Positions 1-5,168 of a stretch of 7,039 nt of DNA are shown in pieces (position 1 is the stretch's first letter; each line of letters opens with the position of its first letter). Location of the stretch: positions 1-7,039 of the forward strand of contig DUFE01000069.1 of NCBI GenBank assembly GCA_011170385.1. Direction: 5' to 3'. Source of the stretch: Dehalococcoidia bacterium (GTDB lineage Bacteria; Chloroflexota; Dehalococcoidia; Dehalococcoidales; W693). The position numbers were made by a program, and so were the translations under genes. The notes beneath the pieces are model-generated. The model did no database searches and was not told the origin of the DNA. It was given only the letters and a program-made list of their open reading frames with translations.

Positions 1-152
1 AAGAGGGGAGGGGGCAGGGGCATATCCATAGGGCAGGGCTGTTTGGTGCCGGGGTGAACCAGAGGCGGCAGCGGTTCGGGTAGATCGGGCAGGATATTAT
101 ACCAGTGAGTCGGCATATCCTTCTGGTCGAGGAAATACATTGACTTTTCCAA
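1..152 (-). CDS. trpB: Tryptophan synthase beta chain, TrpB2 type (5' part only)
   Basis: Only the first 50 codons are in the window; the gene continues beyond the left edge. The translation contains THWYNILPDLPEPLPP followed by LVHPGT, which I recognise as the N-terminal signature of the TrpB2 (TrpB-like) PLP-dependent tryptophan synthases. These make L-tryptophan from indole and serine in the cytoplasm. The PLP lysine and the other catalytic parts are not visible. I chose the TTG at 150-152 as start because AAGGAGAG sits about 4-5 bases before it. The in-frame ATG at 138-140 lies too far from that ribosome binding site, although it would give a start closer to relatives. The gene is preceded by a tryptophan T-box leader, which independently supports a tryptophan role. 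The TrpB2 versus TrpB1 call rests on the N-terminal motif alone. Confidence 0.85.
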   Translation of the reverse strand, partial: MEKSMYFLDQKDMPTHWYNILPDLPEPLPPLVHPGTKQPCPMDMPLPPPL

Positions 153-196
153 TTTTCTCTCCTTCCTTTATTTAAAATTGTCTATTAGTCGCATAT

Positions 197-232
197 AAAA
201 TATAAACCCCCTACCCATGAAGGGGCAGGAGG
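197..232 (-). terminator. Intrinsic terminator of the T-box leader
   Basis: On the minus strand CCTCCTGCCC (223-232) pairs over ten positions with GGGTAGGGGG (207-216), including two G-U pairs, around the loop CTTCAT. The stem is followed by TTTATATTTT (197-206). It lies 44 bases before the trpB2 TTG start and competes with the antiterminator. Confidence 0.88.
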
Positions 233-254
233 CTTGGCTCTGCGGTGCCACCCT
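221..254 (-). promoter_or_regulatory. T-box antiterminator helix
   Basis: AGGG (251-254) pairs with CCCT (221-224) and GCAG (240-243) pairs with CTGC (225-228). Between the two helices is the 7-base bulge TGGCACC (244-250), the T-box element that contacts the tRNA acceptor end. The 3' arm overlaps the 5' arm of the terminator (223-232), so the two structures exclude each other, as expected for this class. Confidence 0.9.
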
Positions 255-493
255 TCTTAATCAACCGAAAACAGCTGACCATCTCTATCGAGCATATAAA
301 TTGCTATATACCCTAAGGTATTTAACGCACCCCGGCGGCGAGGCCTACTTAAATCCTTTGTTTGTTCAGCCTGCGGCTTCCAAGCCCATTCGACTCCTGC
401 GCCTGGTATCGGCTCACACCTTGCCCGACTCTCTGCACCTCGCTGGAAGCCTACTATTCTTGTTCACAGCCTTTATTTTATTAAATTGTTTGC

Positions 494-522
494 ACTATAG
501 CTTAATTATAAACGATTGTCAA
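494..522 (-). promoter_or_regulatory. Sigma70-type promoter of the trpB2 T-box transcript
   Basis: On the minus strand a perfect -35 hexamer TTGACA (517-522) is separated by 17 bases from TATAGT (494-499), which matches the -10 consensus at five of six positions. Transcription would begin near 487, about 16 bases before the first Stem I pair, the spacing needed for the T-box leader. Confidence 0.8.
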
Positions 523-544
523 GCAGCGATCTGTAGGGTATATC
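516..544 (+). promoter_or_regulatory. Candidate divergent promoter for the reductase gene
   Basis: TTGTCA (516-521) is 17 bases upstream of TATATC (539-544) on the plus strand. The -35 hexamer is almost the same DNA as the minus-strand TTGACA (517-522), because TTGTCAA reads as TTGACAA on the other strand. The -10 is only a fair match. A second possible -10, TATACT at 560-565, lacks a good -35 at normal spacing. Confidence 0.4.
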
Positions 545-603
545 CGACTGATATTATGCTATACTTTTAGCAATAAACTTCGCTATTTTCGGAGGGCTGA
601 TAT

Positions 604-1761
604 TTGAAGGATGTTCTGGTTGTCGGCGGCGGTCCGATAGGCAGCTATGTAGCCCGCAGGTTAGCGGGTGCGGGGTACGAAGTGGTGGTTTTGGAGAAGA
701 AGGAGAGGTTGGGGGAAAAGGTATGCTGTACCGGCATAATCAGCCCGGAGTGCATTGGCAAGTTTAATATCGCCGATTGTGTTGTATTGAAAAGGGTGAA
801 CGGAGCCCGTATATTCTCACCATCGGGCAAGCCTATAAGGCTATGGCGCGAGGAAGAGCAAGCCTGCGTTGTCGATAGGGCGGATTTCGATATATATATG
901 GCTAAAAGGGCTATGGAAAATGGAGCGGAGTATCGTTTCAGCAGCGGTGTGAGCAGTATAGCAGTTCATGATGACAGGGTATCAGCCGGGATCGCTGGCA
1001 ACGGCGTGGGGATTGAGGTCGAAGCCAGAGCAGCGGTTATCGCCAGTGGCTTCGGCTCAAAGTTGGTGGCGGAGCTGGGGATGGGTGAAGCCGGTGATTA
1101 TGTGGTTGGGGTACAGATCGAAGTAGAAACAACGAATATCGATGAGATAGAAGTCTATACAGGTCATGAGCTAGCCACCGGCTTTTTCGGCTGGCTGGTG
1201 CCTACCGAGGAGAGGAGAGCGCTGGTAGGTTTGTTAACGCGGCGCAAAGCCAGCTTATATCTGAATAAAATGATAGCATTACTGAAAGAGCGGGGGAAGG
1301 TGACATCGGATGGTATGGAGCCAGTTTGCCGGGGAATTACCCTGAAACCACCGAAGAAGACCTACGGCAAGCGGGTAATTGTGGTCGGCGATGCCGCCGG
1401 GCAGGTGAAACCGACTACCGGCGGCGGCATATATTTCGGCTTGCTGTCTGGTGAAATCGCCGCCGAGCATCTGAAAAAGGCACTGGAGGTTGATGACCTG
1501 TCGTCGAAGAGGCTGGCAGGATACGAAAGGGAGTGGAAACAAAAGCTGGGGCAGGAGCTGAAGATATGCTACTGGGCGCGCAGAATTTTTGAGGGGCTAA
1601 GCGATAAAAAGATAAACTGTGTTTGTGACATAATAACGAAATACGGTATAGATGAGGCTTTGCTGCAGGATGGCGAATTATCTTTCGACTGGCACGGTAA
1701 AGCGATAGTAAAACTAGCTGGACAGAAGATGATGTCACGACTCTCCGATATAATAAGATAG
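604..1761 (+). CDS. FAD-dependent oxidoreductase, geranylgeranyl reductase family
   Basis: This 385-residue flavoprotein is probably a cytoplasmic or membrane-associated reductase acting on isoprenoid chains, as known for ChlP/BchP and archaeal (di)geranylgeranyl-lipid reductases. The N-terminal Rossmann motif GGGPIGS (residues 8-14) leads to the ribose-binding acid in VVVLEKKERLG. A CCTGI motif (41-45) sits where the family carries its conserved Cys/Gly segment near the flavin. GFFGWLVP (193-200) and GDAAGQVKPTTGGG (262-275) are the family's central and C-terminal FAD motifs. Length is normal for the family. The TTG start is chosen because GGAGGG (591-596) is seven bases upstream and the Rossmann fold then begins at residue 4; the nearest in-frame ATG would remove it. 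It is first of three codirectional genes, with 35 bases to the next. The exact substrate cannot be read from sequence: menaquinone side chain, lipid or another polyprenyl compound are all possible. No pigment genes are nearby. Confidence 0.85.
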   Translation: MKDVLVVGGGPIGSYVARRLAGAGYEVVVLEKKERLGEKVCCTGIISPECIGKFNIADCVVLKRVNGARIFSPSGKPIRLWREEEQACVVDRADFDIYMAKRAMENGAEYRFSSGVSSIAVHDDRVSAGIAGNGVGIEVEARAAVIASGFGSKLVAELGMGEAGDYVVGVQIEVETTNIDEIEVYTGHELATGFFGWLVPTEERRALVGLLTRRKASLYLNKMIALLKERGKVTSDGMEPVCRGITLKPPKKTYGKRVIVVGDAAGQVKPTTGGGIYFGLLSGEIAAEHLKKALEVDDLSSKRLAGYEREWKQKLGQELKICYWARRIFEGLSDKKINCVCDIITKYGIDEALLQDGELSFDWHGKAIVKLAGQKMMSRLSDIIR

Positions 1762-1796
1762 CCTTCCTGGATAGGCGCCGAGCGATAAAGGGTAAA

Positions 1797-2603
1797 ATGG
1801 ATAGCGACAATAGCATGGTAAAGCTGGGTGAAGCCGCCAGCCGCTTTCTTGCCGGATTGCCACCGGAAGAAGTCAGGTTGGGTCAGCAGGTGCTTCACCA
1901 GTTCGTTCGCTGGTTCGGGCGAGAGCGGTGCCTGGATGATATTAAGCCTACGGAGATAGCTAAATACTCCGATAGCATACCGACAACGGATGCCGATAAC
2001 ACGAAGAAGCTGAATATAATAAGGGACTTTTTGGCGTTAGCCAGAAAGAAAGGCTGGACAAAAAGCAACCTTACGGTTCATCTGAAAGCGAGGAAAGGGA
2101 AGCCGAAGCCGGTAGCGGGTATCAGGCACATCCCACTGGAGAACATCTCTCTGACCCGCCAGGGCTGCGATGAGATAAAACAGGAGCTTATTGAGCTTAA
2201 GAAGAAGCGGCCAGGGATTGTCGAGGACATCCAGAGGGCGGCAGCGGATAAGGACTTTCGCGAAAACGCTCCGCTGGATGCTGCTCGGGAGCAGCTGGGG
2301 CATATCGAGGGACGCATCAGGGAGCTGGAGGAAATACTTAAGAGGGCTTCGGTAATCGATGGCAGGGCGGAGAAAGCACCTCGGGTGGATGCCGGCGATT
2401 ACGTGGTGCTCGTCGGGGTAGATACTAACGAAGAAGCTAGCTATACAATTGTAAACCCCAGGGAGGTAGACCCGGCACGGGGCAGGATTTCAAGTTCTTC
2501 GCCATTGGGCAAGGCCATCATCGGTAGAAGCTGCGGCGAGGTAATAGAGATAACAGTGCCAGCAGGCACTCTGCGATACCGGATCGAAAAGATCGGGCGC
2601 TAG
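1797..2603 (+). CDS. GreA/GreB-type transcription elongation factor with N-terminal recombinase-like domain
   Basis: This 268-residue protein has two parts. Residues 110-268 cover a complete GreA-sized protein. The coiled-coil hairpin (about 117-187) carries DFRENAPLDAAREQ, matching the GreA tip with acidic D153 and E156, which hold the catalytic Mg2+ when the hairpin enters the RNA polymerase secondary channel. The C-terminal FKBP-like domain (about 196-268) has SPLGKAIIGRSCGEVIEI, close to the usual GreA pattern. Gre factors rescue backtracked polymerase by stimulating transcript cleavage. Residues 10-95 form a helical module (FVRWFGRERCLDDIKPTEI, then DFLALARKKGW) resembling the SAM-like core-binding domain of tyrosine recombinases; no catalytic recombinase domain follows. 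Canonical GreA is about 158 residues, so this is a fusion. The ATG at 1797 is preceded by AAAGGG. It probably shares a transcript with the reductase. The Gre call is strong; the role of the N-terminal domain is unknown. Confidence 0.9.
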   Translation: MDSDNSMVKLGEAASRFLAGLPPEEVRLGQQVLHQFVRWFGRERCLDDIKPTEIAKYSDSIPTTDADNTKKLNIIRDFLALARKKGWTKSNLTVHLKARKGKPKPVAGIRHIPLENISLTRQGCDEIKQELIELKKKRPGIVEDIQRAAADKDFRENAPLDAAREQLGHIEGRIRELEEILKRASVIDGRAEKAPRVDAGDYVVLVGVDTNEEASYTIVNPREVDPARGRISSSSPLGKAIIGRSCGEVIEITVPAGTLRYRIEKIGR

Positions 2604-2634
2604 GTTAAGGAAGGTGGTAAAACACCTGCCGTTG

Positions 2635-2661
2635 TTGACTCTTTCTCGGCGTGGGTATAAC
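2635..2661 (+). promoter_or_regulatory. Weak candidate promoter before the DUF4870 gene
   Basis: TTGACT (2635-2640) and TATAAC (2656-2661) resemble -35 and -10 hexamers, but the spacer is only 15 bases. TTGTTG at 2632-2637 would give 18. The small hairpin AGGTG/CACCT just upstream (2610-2625) has no T-run. This may be an internal promoter or chance. Confidence 0.3.
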
Positions 2662-2695
2662 CTTATATCAGCGAAATTTATCGGGAGGTTGGAAA

Positions 2696-3034
2696 GTGGA
2701 CAAGACCACCAGCGGATTGCAGGAAAACGTCGCCGGGCTCCTGTGCTACGCTCTGTTTTGGGTAAGCGGGCTGATATTGTACCTGGTAGAGACGGAGAAC
2801 AGGTTCATCCGTTTCCATGCGGTGCAGTCGATAATCGTTTTTGGCTTCCTGAATATTGCTGCCATCGTTTTCGGTTGGATACCATGGTTCGATTTGGTTA
2901 TACTACCGCTAATCGGTTTGCTCGTTGTCATTCTGTGGATAGTATTGATGGTAAGAGCGTATCAGGGGACAATGTATAAGCTGCCGGTTGCCGGCGATCT
3001 GGCGGAGAAGTGGTCGGCTGGGAAGTCGGAATAA
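2696..3034 (+). CDS. Small DUF4870-type (COG4818-like) integral membrane protein
   Basis: The 112-residue product begins MDKTTSGLQENVAGLLCYALF and contains the block NRFIRFHAVQSI (residues 38-49), the pattern I associate with DUF4870/Tic20-like small membrane proteins. Three hydrophobic segments can be seen: about 11-31, 47-64 and 67-91, the last possibly two short passes. A charged tail (about 101-112) follows. The molecular function of this family is not established. The GTG at 2696 is chosen because GGGAGG (2683-2688) is seven bases upstream and the conserved TSGLQENVAGLL stretch then starts at residue 4. An ATG at 2651 in the same frame has no ribosome binding site and would add 15 residues foreign to the family. 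It lies 92 bases after the Gre gene, and its stop codon overlaps an inverted repeat. Confidence 0.8.
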   Translation: MDKTTSGLQENVAGLLCYALFWVSGLILYLVETENRFIRFHAVQSIIVFGFLNIAAIVFGWIPWFDLVILPLIGLLVVILWIVLMVRAYQGTMYKLPVAGDLAEKWSAGKSE

Positions 3035-3068
3035 ATAGGTGATCAGCCGATGGATCATAATCTATTTA
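3032..3068 (+). repeat. Two-part inverted repeat between the DUF4870 and response-regulator genes
   Basis: TAAATAG (3032-3038) pairs with CTATTTA (3062-3068), and inside it TGATC (3040-3044) pairs with GATCA (3053-3057). The left arm includes the DUF4870 stop codon. No T-run follows, so it is not a classic intrinsic terminator. It ends four bases before a -35 hexamer, so it could be an operator, a transcript-end stabilising hairpin or a weak terminator. Confidence 0.5.
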
Positions 3069-3071
3069 TAA

Positions 3072-3100
3072 TTGAAGTAGGCTATGTTGTGTGCTAGACT
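3072..3100 (+). promoter_or_regulatory. Extended -10 promoter of the response regulator
   Basis: TTGAAG (3072-3077) is followed after 17 bases by TAGACT (3095-3100), with a TGC extension directly before it. The predicted start near 3107 leaves only a few leader bases before the ATG at 3113, which may favour the in-frame ATG at 3125 as the real start. Confidence 0.5.
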
Positions 3101-3112
3101 TACCCGGGAAAG

Positions 3113-3793
3113 ATGGTTAAGCCAATGATAAAGGTCTGGGTGTTTAGCCAGCAACCGCTCTTCATACAGGGAATACGCCAGTCGCTTAACAGCAATGATA
3201 TAGAGGTTGCCGGGGAGGCAAAGGTCACCGACAAGATGTCGCAGACCATTGAGGTTATGCCTCCTGAAGTAGCTATCGTAGATGTTGATGAAGCCTATGA
3301 TAGTGGCATGAATCTGGCTCAGCGGATAAAGAAAGTAACCCCGAGTACCGCTATTATTATGCTATCGTCAAGCGTTAGCGACGAACAACTGTTCAGGGCT
3401 ATCGAGATACAGGCAGCGGCATATCTGGACAAGGGCGTCGATAGCAGAGAGCTTTGCGATGTCGTTGAAAGTGTAGTGAAAGGCGAGCAGCCGATAAAAG
3501 AGAGTATCAGCAATCGCCCCAAGGTGGCGGCTCAGATCTTGAGCCAGTTTAGCGAGCTATCGCAGCAGAAGGAAGTGAGGGAGCTGATTTCGCCGCTTAC
3601 ATCGCGGGAGGTGGAGATAGTCAACTATATGGCTCAGGGCTATGCTAACAAGCAGATTGCAGCCAAGTTGAACATCAGCGAGCAGACTATAAAGAACCAC
3701 GTTACCTCCATTCTGGGCAAGCTGGACGCCAATGCCAGAACGGAGGCGGTGGTGAAGGCGATAAAAAAGGGCTTGATTACCATCGAGCAATAA
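3113..3793 (+). CDS. NarL/LuxR-family response regulator with atypical receiver
   Basis: This 226-residue cytoplasmic DNA-binding regulator has a receiver domain (about 5-120) and a LuxR-type helix-turn-helix (about 161-220; LTSREVEIVNYMAQGYANKQ then IAAKLNISEQTIKNHVTS). The receiver aligns with NarL-type sequences: VWVFSQQPLFIQG matches the usual VxxVDDHPLFREG. S12-Q13 therefore replace the Mg2+-binding acidic pair. The phospho-acceptor D57 (VAIVDVDE), the switch residue S85 (IIMLSSS) and K107 (YLDKG) are present. Loss of the acidic pair suggests weak or no Mg2+-dependent phosphorylation, hence phosphorylation-independent or ligand-driven control. The start is uncertain. The ATG at 3113 has GGGAAAG upstream; the ATG at 3125 gives MIKVWVFS, a more typical receiver start. 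No histidine kinase is adjacent. It stands alone, between its own promoter and a terminator, upstream of the molybdenum cofactor operon; whether it controls that operon is unknown. Confidence 0.88.
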   Translation: MVKPMIKVWVFSQQPLFIQGIRQSLNSNDIEVAGEAKVTDKMSQTIEVMPPEVAIVDVDEAYDSGMNLAQRIKKVTPSTAIIMLSSSVSDEQLFRAIEIQAAAYLDKGVDSRELCDVVESVVKGEQPIKESISNRPKVAAQILSQFSELSQQKEVRELISPLTSREVEIVNYMAQGYANKQIAAKLNISEQTIKNHVTSILGKLDANARTEAVVKAIKKGLITIEQ

Positions 3794-3795
3794 GT

Positions 3796-3856
3796 AATAT
3801 GCCCCGTATTAATACCTGCCTGTGAAAGAGAATGTCAATGGGGCATTATTTTATAA
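3796..3856 (+). terminator. Probable intrinsic terminator after the response regulator
   Basis: ATGCCCC (3799-3805) pairs exactly with GGGGCAT (3840-3846). AAT/ATT (3796-3798 with 3848-3850) can extend the stem past one bulged T, and a T-rich stretch TATTTTAT follows. The loop is long (34 bases) and holds the perfect palindrome GTATTAATAC at 3806-3815. It begins just after the stop codon and would insulate the molybdenum cofactor genes. Confidence 0.6.
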
Positions 3857-3881
3857 ATAAACTTGATGCTATGGAGTAGCA

Positions 3882-5153
3882 ATGCTAAGTGTTGAGCAAG
3901 CAATGGAGAGGATTCTAGGCTATGTGAACGTGATGGAAAGCGAGGAACGCTCCATCATGGAAAGCCTGGGGCAGGTCATAGCCGAGGACGTGTATTCTGG
4001 AGTCGATGTTCCACCGCAGGATAATGCGGTTATGGATGGCTATGCGGTTTATTCCAAAGATACCAGGAGTGCCAGTGGGGAATCTCCCCGCGTGCTGGAT
4101 GTCATAGGTATGGTGGCAGCCGGCGCCAGAGCCTATTGCAGGTTGATGCCGGGAACAGCGGTTCGCATTATGACCGGAGCGCCGATACCCGAAGGCGCCG
4201 ATAGCGTGGTCAGATTCGAGGATACCGATGAAGCCTGTCGCGGAGAGGGAGATAAAAAGATAGGCATTTTAAAAGAGGTCGAGCCGGGTAAGTTCATCCG
4301 CCGGGCGGGAGAGGATATAAAGAAGGGATCGAAAGCGCTGGTTAAAGGTAAGGTGGTCAGACCTTCGGAGGTCGGGGTTCTGGCTTCAATGGGTTACGAC
4401 AGGGTAAAGGGCATCCGACGTCCCAGGGTTACAATACTGGCTACCGGAGACGAGCTTGTCGAAGTCGGCAATCCGCTGCCGCCAGGTAAAATATACAACA
4501 GCAACAGCTATGGCATCGCCGCTTCGGTTTTAAGCTACGGCGGTATCCCCGAAGTGCTGGGGATAGCTAGGGACAACGAGGCTTCGATGCTGGAGAGGCT
4601 GCGACAGCGGATGGATACGGATATCATGGTCACCAGCGCCGGTGTCTCCGCAGGGGACTACGACATAGTAAAGGACATCCTGGCGAAGAAGGGTGATATT
4701 GTTTTTAGCAAGGTTCGGATGAAGCCGGGTAAGCCGCTTGCATTTGGCACTATCGAGAGTATAGACAGAAACGGCGTTGCCAGAAAAGTACCCCACATCG
4801 GTCTGCCGGGTAATCCGGTAAGCTGCATGGTTACCGCCGAGCTGTTCTTGAGACCGGCTATACTCAAAATGCTGGGCAGGAAAAACCTCGCCAGGCCAAC
4901 GGTGGAAGCGGTAATGGAAGATACCAAGGATAATTATGGCGGGACGCGTGTCTTCAACCGGGCTATCGTAACAAAGAGAGACGGGCGTTATTACGCCAGG
5001 CTGACGGGACCTCAAGCAACGGGGATTCTGACATCTATGAGTAAAGCCAATGGGCTGGCGGTTATCCCCGAAGATAAAGTGAAGGTGAACAAGGGGGATG
5101 TGCTGCGGGTAATGATGCTGGACTGGGATGATGAATTGCTACAGGGAGATTAA
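3882..5153 (+). CDS. moeA: Molybdopterin molybdenumtransferase MoeA
   Basis: MoeA inserts molybdate into adenylylated molybdopterin to form molybdenum cofactor in the cytoplasm. At 423 residues it is close to the roughly 410-residue family norm. Domains I/II (about 1-175) contain PPQDNAVMDGYAV (44-56, with D52 at the conserved active-site Asp), IMTGAPIPEGADSVV and GEDIKKG. Domain III (about 178-335), the MPT-binding MoCF fold, contains LATGDELVE, TSAGVSAGDYD (251-261; usually TSGGVSVGDYD) and GLPGNPVS (307-314). Domain IV (about 340-423) carries the usual C-terminal beta segment. The ATG at 3882 has GGAG (3873-3876) five bases upstream. It is first in a tight moeA-mobB-mobA set, with 15 bases to mobB. 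Some archaeal and bacterial MoeA homologues handle tungsten, so the metal is not fixed by sequence. The G-to-A change at A253 looks conservative. Confidence 0.95.
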   Translation: MLSVEQAMERILGYVNVMESEERSIMESLGQVIAEDVYSGVDVPPQDNAVMDGYAVYSKDTRSASGESPRVLDVIGMVAAGARAYCRLMPGTAVRIMTGAPIPEGADSVVRFEDTDEACRGEGDKKIGILKEVEPGKFIRRAGEDIKKGSKALVKGKVVRPSEVGVLASMGYDRVKGIRRPRVTILATGDELVEVGNPLPPGKIYNSNSYGIAASVLSYGGIPEVLGIARDNEASMLERLRQRMDTDIMVTSAGVSAGDYDIVKDILAKKGDIVFSKVRMKPGKPLAFGTIESIDRNGVARKVPHIGLPGNPVSCMVTAELFLRPAILKMLGRKNLARPTVEAVMEDTKDNYGGTRVFNRAIVTKRDGRYYARLTGPQATGILTSMSKANGLAVIPEDKVKVNKGDVLRVMMLDWDDELLQGD

Positions 5154-5168
5154 CAGAGAGGGAGCAGG

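Larger units (their letters stand above)
197..487 (-). promoter_or_regulatory. T-box riboswitch leader, tryptophan (UGG) specifier, controlling trpB2
   Basis: Read on the minus strand, this leader has the parts of a T-box in order. Stem I is built from GGCT/AGCC (468-471 with 375-378), CAAG/CTTG (459-462 with 381-384), GGCTTCC/GGAGTC with one bulged base (445-451 with 392-397), GCG/CGC (441-443 with 399-401), GGT/ACC (437-439 with 405-407) and TCGG/CCGA (425-428 with 409-412). An AGAGAG bulge lies at 429-434. The specifier loop has AGTA (452-455) opposite GAA-TGG-G, which puts the Trp codon UGG at 386-388. An ATTTAA/TTAAAT helix (349-354 with 320-325) closes a Stem II-like element, and GGTCAGCTG/CGGTTGATT (272-280 with 259-267) makes Stem III. 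The T-box itself, AGGGTGGCACCGCAG, is at 240-254. T-boxes bind the cognate tRNA and stop termination when it is uncharged, so low Trp-tRNA charging should raise trpB2 expression. The specifier fits the downstream gene. The fold was drawn by eye. Confidence 0.92.

Noticed and set aside
355..378. Alternative T-box specifier, CUG or CAA, just after GGAAGCC
   Set aside because: Pairing GGCTTCC with GGAAGCC directly is possible, but it leaves the GAA motif out of place and a large unpaired right side. The UGG fold gives helices all the way up and matches the downstream gene.
217..570. Plus-strand open frame of 117 codons between the trpB2 and reductase genes
   Set aside because: It is antisense to the T-box leader, its ATG falls in the terminator loop, it has no good ribosome binding site, and the protein resembles no family I know.
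1415..1898. Minus-strand open frames across the reductase 3' end and Gre 5' end
   Set aside because: They are antisense to two well-supported genes and have low-complexity Ser/Leu/Arg-rich translations typical of shadows.
1797..2100. Remnant of a phage or integron integrase
   Set aside because: The recombinase-like domain is in frame with an intact GreA, has no catalytic Arg/His/Tyr domain, and no attachment site or repeat is nearby. A stable fusion is more likely than a broken mobile element.
2614..2979. 121-codon open frame overlapping the DUF4870 gene
   Set aside because: It is a frame shadow with a composition unlike a protein family and no ribosome binding site. The overlapping frame from GTG 2696 has a strong site, membrane segments and a recognisable motif.
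3794..3881. Molybdenum cofactor riboswitch before moeA
   Set aside because: The 88-base gap is occupied by a simple terminator-like hairpin. I see none of the multi-helix structure of the Moco RNA.
4530..5015. 161-codon minus-strand open frame inside moeA
   Set aside because: It lies fully antisense to conserved MoeA domains III and IV; no family motif or ribosome binding site supports it.
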